DNA from: Ginkgo biloba
Lineage: Eukaryota; Streptophyta; Ginkgoopsida; Ginkgoales; Ginkgoaceae
Direction of reading: 5' to 3'
NCBI GenBank assembly: GCA_024626585.1
Contig: JANKJI010000012.1
Coordinates: 182,802,011 to 182,814,843, forward strand
Length of the DNA stretch: 12,833 nt
Below, piece after piece: positions 10,060 to 12,833 of this stretch (position 1 is its first letter; each line of letters opens with the position of its first letter). The notes below the pieces were generated by a model. That model did not search any database, had not been told where the DNA came from, and was given only the letters and a program-made list of their open reading frames with translations. The translations under genes were made by a program, and so were the position numbers.

Positions 10060-11012
10060 TATGGGGAATAATTTTTGGGTGCATCTTCTAGCATTGGTCC
10101 TTCTTGTATCTTTCCTTATTGAAATTCTCACATTGATGATGTGTCTAAGTCATATTAGAAAATTCCCCCCTACTCATCAAGATTATCTCCTTATTTGACA
10201 AAGTATTTTTTCCTTCCACCTTGGAAATGCTATCCTCGACACTGAATCCACTATTGCATCTTCTTCTATGTTTGGCCTCGACATACATGTCATTATTACA
10301 TGGTTAATCCAATGGATTCACATCAAACAAGATGACTTACTTATAGATATGGCTATGAAACTTGCTGAGTTATTTTATTATAATAATTTGGTTCTCTTGT
10401 TTAATACCCAAATGAATACATTTTTGATAAAATTTAGTGGTGTAATCTTGAACTCCTTCCCCTTGTCTTTGTCTAAGGTAGTTGCACTTGAACTCTTATT
10501 ATTCCTCATACCCCATCAGGTAAAAATATATCTAGATAATATTCTTTAACTCTCACCAATCTAACATGGGGTTATAATTGGTGAGGGACCTTTCTTCGAA
10601 TAACATCTTTCACTATAATAGTGAGTATCCCTCCATCTTTAGCCTATAAAAGTATATTTTCTCCTTATTAGTGAATCCATAGCAATGGAAATACACCTCT
10701 AGTTTCCTTATCTAATTATTGATATTCTCTTGGTTCATATAAATATTATAAGGCTTGATTTATACCTTTTCCTAAACTTTAAATAGATTATTGGAAGAAT
10801 GATCATCTCCTTCTATAGCAAAGAGATTTTTCCTCTTAGTCTTGGAATTACTTACTCCCCCCTTGATATCTTATCTACATGTCTAGGATGGTATTAGTTT
10901 TCTTTTCATCCTTATAATGATTTATTTCCAACAATAGATGTATAATGGTCTCCATCCTATATTCCAAATAATAGCATAATCAATTTCCTTCTCTATTCTT
11001 ATCACCCTTCAT
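10060..11012 (-). pseudogene. gag (capsid/nucleocapsid) of element A
   Basis: Structural protein forming the particle and binding element RNA. An ATG at 11012-11010 lies about 105 bases after the primer site and is followed by a frame with METIIHLLLEINH, typical of the helical gag start. Further on are IEGDDHSSNN, then IKPYNIYMNQENINN and KLEVYFHCYGFTNKEKIYFY (about 10700-10620), matching the plant gag segment before the WW motif, and LRQRQGEGVQDYTTKF (about 10485-10435). The nucleocapsid zinc knuckle survives as a remnant at 10145-10075: one Cys (TGT 10132-10130) and QC*KMHP, where the stop replaces the Trp of the family's CW.LHP. Stops and at least one shift break the frame. The plus-strand frame at 10268-10549 is a shadow. 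Confidence 0.82.
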
Positions 11013-11117
11013 TGGACTCTTGAGATTGTATCACTAGTCAACCCTGGAAAAAAAGTCTCTCCACAAGATGAATACCCACTTTTGGTCTTCACCATATAAC
11101 ACAATCTTAGGATATTA
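11013..11117 (-). other. 5' leader between primer site and gag
   Basis: About 105 bases between the primer-binding site and the gag ATG, where LTR retrotransposons carry their packaging leader. No specific structure is recognised. Confidence 0.4.
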
Positions 11118-11131
11118 TTTTATGATACAAT
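11118..11131 (-). promoter_or_regulatory. worn tRNA-Met-type primer-binding site
   Basis: The minus strand reads ATTGTATCATAAAA starting two bases inside the LTR edge. The usual plant site complementary to initiator tRNA-Met is TGGTATCAGAGC; here one G is missing and the last bases have drifted, while the TATCA core is intact. Position right beside the LTR is what makes it convincing. Confidence 0.6.
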
Positions 11132-11133
11132 TT

Positions 11134-11963
11134 TTATTCGTATCTAAGTGGATGAGTTAAAATAACCTAATGTAACTAACTATGGATTCTTTAGAGTTAA
11201 CCTACTTTTTCTAAACATGCCTATAATTCCTACCAATTTGAAAGATAAAAAACTCAATTAGAAAATAGAAATTTATCATACACATATTATTACACAGTGA
11301 TGCAATGTGTATTTCACTAGATGAACCTTCTTATGGAATAAAACTCTAGTTTGTCATTAACAACAGTCTTTACAATAATTGAATTATAATTCCTATGTTT
11401 ATACTTCTATTTTGAGATCTAACTCATAGAGATATATATAAAAAATATAATTTCTCTTTCTATATCTCTATTCTCTATGTTATATTCTTCTCTCTACTCA
11501 CCTCTCTCATCTAAATTTTCCTTCTTCTAGAATTTTTTCCTGAGTGTCCATTAAAATATGTAACCTTTTTATGTAGTTAAACCATCAAACTACCCCATGG
11601 CTCCATCACTGGTGCCTTTATCAGAGTGATTTATTTCTTTGATTTTCCTCTATCTTGTTAAGATATCAAAGTGTGTAACTCATATTTCCTTTGTTGGACT
11701 AAGTCTCTCTATCACTAGACATTGTCTCATGGTAATTAACATACAAACACTTAGAATTTCATCTAATTCCTCCATCGACACTAGAAATCCTATTAACATG
11801 CCATTCACCACTAGAAATAATGAGTTCTACAACATTCATCGATAATGACATATTGACTTTATCTTTTTTGTTAATAATGACAAAGGTATCATTTCCATTT
11901 TTTTATAGTGATAATATATTTTGAATGATATGGTCCCTTATATTGGATTATACAAATAGATTA
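11134..11963 (-). repeat. central LTR shared by elements A and B
   Basis: An 830-bp repeat, the counterpart of 6361-7165. Its lower edge is set by alignment to TGATCTATATC (here TTATTCGTATC, so the terminal TG is lost) and by the adjoining primer site; its upper edge aligns with GGATCA (here AGATTA). On the low side are the primer site and gag of A, so it is A's 5' LTR. On the high side are a purine-rich tract and the integrase end of B, so it also stands as B's 3' LTR. It contains about 25 extra AT-rich bases near 11430-11452 compared with the other copy. The open frame at 11639-11845 is chance. Confidence 0.87.
11430..11452 (-). promoter_or_regulatory. TATA-like AT tract inside the central LTR
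   Basis: The minus strand reads TTTTTTATATATATCTC within the LTR, where a retrotransposon promoter TATA box could be. The corresponding place in the other LTR lacks it, so it may be a later AT expansion rather than the original promoter. Confidence 0.2.
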
Positions 11964-11980
11964 ATAATGGTCCTTATTTT
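11964..11980 (-). promoter_or_regulatory. worn polypurine tract of element B
   Basis: The minus strand reads AAAATAAGGACCATTAT directly before the LTR edge. It aligns with the clear tract of element A at 7166-7180 but has lost several purines. Confidence 0.4.
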
Positions 11981-12833
11981 TTGATCCATAAGATGTAGAA
12001 AATACTTCTTCTACCTATCCAAAGTAACCCACCTAGCCCAATTTGGGTATTGAACAATCCTTACAACAAGAAAATATTCCAAAGTAGAATACCTTATCTT
12101 GTTTTTTTTTATACTTAAAGATCTTGTCCTCCTCTAAAGGATTTACAAAATCAAGTATAACTGCATCTAGATATTAAGGTGCCTCCTCGATCTCTTCTAG
12201 AAAATGTTTCTCATAGAGTTTGATCTTCTCCATATTAAACACAATATGGAGTTCCATGTAAGGTGGCAAGTCCAAATGAAAATAATTTCCCCCATAATGA
12301 TCTATAATGAGATAAGGCCCATATTTAAAAGTTTTGATCTTCCTCTCCTTCTCCTTGAACCTTTCCTTTGGTAGATAAAGACATTCTTTATCTCCAACCT
12401 AAAAGGTATGATCTTTCCTATTTTTTCACTAGCCTCTTTGTAATTATATTATGCATTCTCCAAGGCCTCATGAACTTGTTGATGTACTCATTAAAGTTTT
12501 TGGATTTCTCATGTCCCTTCTACTCAAATGTAAAATTAGAACCCAAAGAAGTAGAAGATGATATATACAATAATAAATTAAGATCATGCTTAGGTAGAAA
12601 AACTATACAATCCTCAAAAGGATTAAATCTAATAGAAAAATGTATTTCTTTATTATATCTATGATTAATATGAAATATACTCACCCCAAGTCCTAGGATG
12701 AATTGAATTATAGATAAATAAGGCATGCACAATTATTCTATTCACTATCTATTTCTATCCATAAGTCTATACATAAAAATAAGTGCACCACTTCAACTTT
12801 ATATCCATCATCTCCCATAAGTGAGTCCATAAA
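11981..12833 (-). pseudogene. integrase C-terminal half of element B (partial, runs off window)
   Basis: The window edge enters the integrase core at LWGMMDIKLK, the same point as 8070-8030 in element A. Then comes the region of TDGQTE-VVNR, where the catalytic Glu codon is a TAG stop (12751-12749), followed by IVNRI. After a shift a 70-codon open piece (12732-12520) carries YNKEIHFSIRFNPFED and VFLPKHDLN, matching the YNRA.HSS...SPFE.C.GFLP motif. Next are GDKECLYLPKERFK (about 12398), YGPY (12323-12312), and LDLPPYMELHIVFNMEKIKL (about 12270-12215), the GPY/F region. A chromodomain-like end remains near 12050-11985 (ARWVTLDR, KKYFLHLMDQ) in a shifted frame. The upper, minus-strand rest of element B lies beyond the window. 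The plus-strand frame 12368-12664 is a shadow. Sequence differs substantially from element A, so it is a separate element or sublineage. Confidence 0.87.

Larger units (their letters stand above)
6361..11963 (-). mobile_element. element A: decayed Ty3/gypsy LTR retrotransposon
   Basis: A 5.6-kb element on the minus strand: 5' LTR 11963-11134, primer site, gag, protease, reverse transcriptase, integrase with GPY motif and chromodomain-like tail, polypurine tract, 3' LTR 7165-6361. This gene order (PR-RT-IN) is Ty3/gypsy, not copia. The GPY motif and chromodomain-like end suggest a chromovirus-type lineage; the exact clade is not resolved. The internal region is about 3.97 kb, about 1 kb shorter than usual, matching a visible loss of RNase H. 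Every reading frame is broken by stops and frameshifts. The five bases before the lower LTR are TAAAT (6356-6360); the matching target-site duplicate would be sought beyond the upper LTR, but there another element follows directly. Confidence 0.9.

Noticed and set aside
10268-10549. Plus-strand 93-codon hydrophobic ORF.
   Set aside because: It is antisense to the gag region, whose motifs are clear on the minus strand.
11010-11040. Alternative primer site and LTR edge near 11037, where the minus strand reads TAGTGATACAATCTCA.
   Set aside because: Match to the tRNA-Met site is poor, and alignment of the two LTRs stops earlier, near 11134, beside a better site.

Overview
The window looks like nuclear repeat DNA from a plant with a large, old, retrotransposon-filled genome. 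It is AT-rich, CpG dinucleotides are visibly scarce, and no intact gene longer than about 100 codons exists on either strand. All recognisable protein homology is on the minus strand and belongs to plant Ty3/gypsy LTR retrotransposons. The host species cannot be fixed from this; a gymnosperm or a large-genome angiosperm would both fit.

Upper half (6361-12833): a head-to-tail arrangement of two related, decayed Ty3/gypsy elements that share one LTR. Reading the minus strand from high to low coordinates, the order is: integrase core end, GPY motif and chromodomain-like tail of element B (12833-11981, cut by the window edge); polypurine tract; one LTR (11963-11134); tRNA-primer site; gag, protease, reverse transcriptase and integrase of element A (11012-7166); polypurine tract; second LTR (7165-6361). 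The repeat period is about 4.8 kb. The LTR at 6361-7165 still has good TGATC...GATCA ends. Element A has lost roughly 1 kb (RT thumb plus nearly all of RNase H), its RT active-site motif and two of three integrase catalytic residues. Element B has a stop codon at the integrase catalytic Glu. Both are dead and non-autonomous at best.

Lower half (1-6360): older material. A coding-like minus-strand frame runs from about 3290 to 805 with relatively few stops in its upper part and a helical, charged lower part. I cannot identify the protein. Higher on the same strand, around 4920, a short peptide resembles the integrase of a different (Tat/Athila-like) gypsy lineage, so the unidentified frame could be the post-pol ORF of a second, older element; this is speculative. 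The stretch 5840-6330 has weak copia-like LTR features. Other stretches contain nothing I recognise.

No RNA genes, CRISPR arrays or host genes were seen. The most unusual structure is the shared-LTR tandem, and the most open question is the unidentified long ORF remnant.
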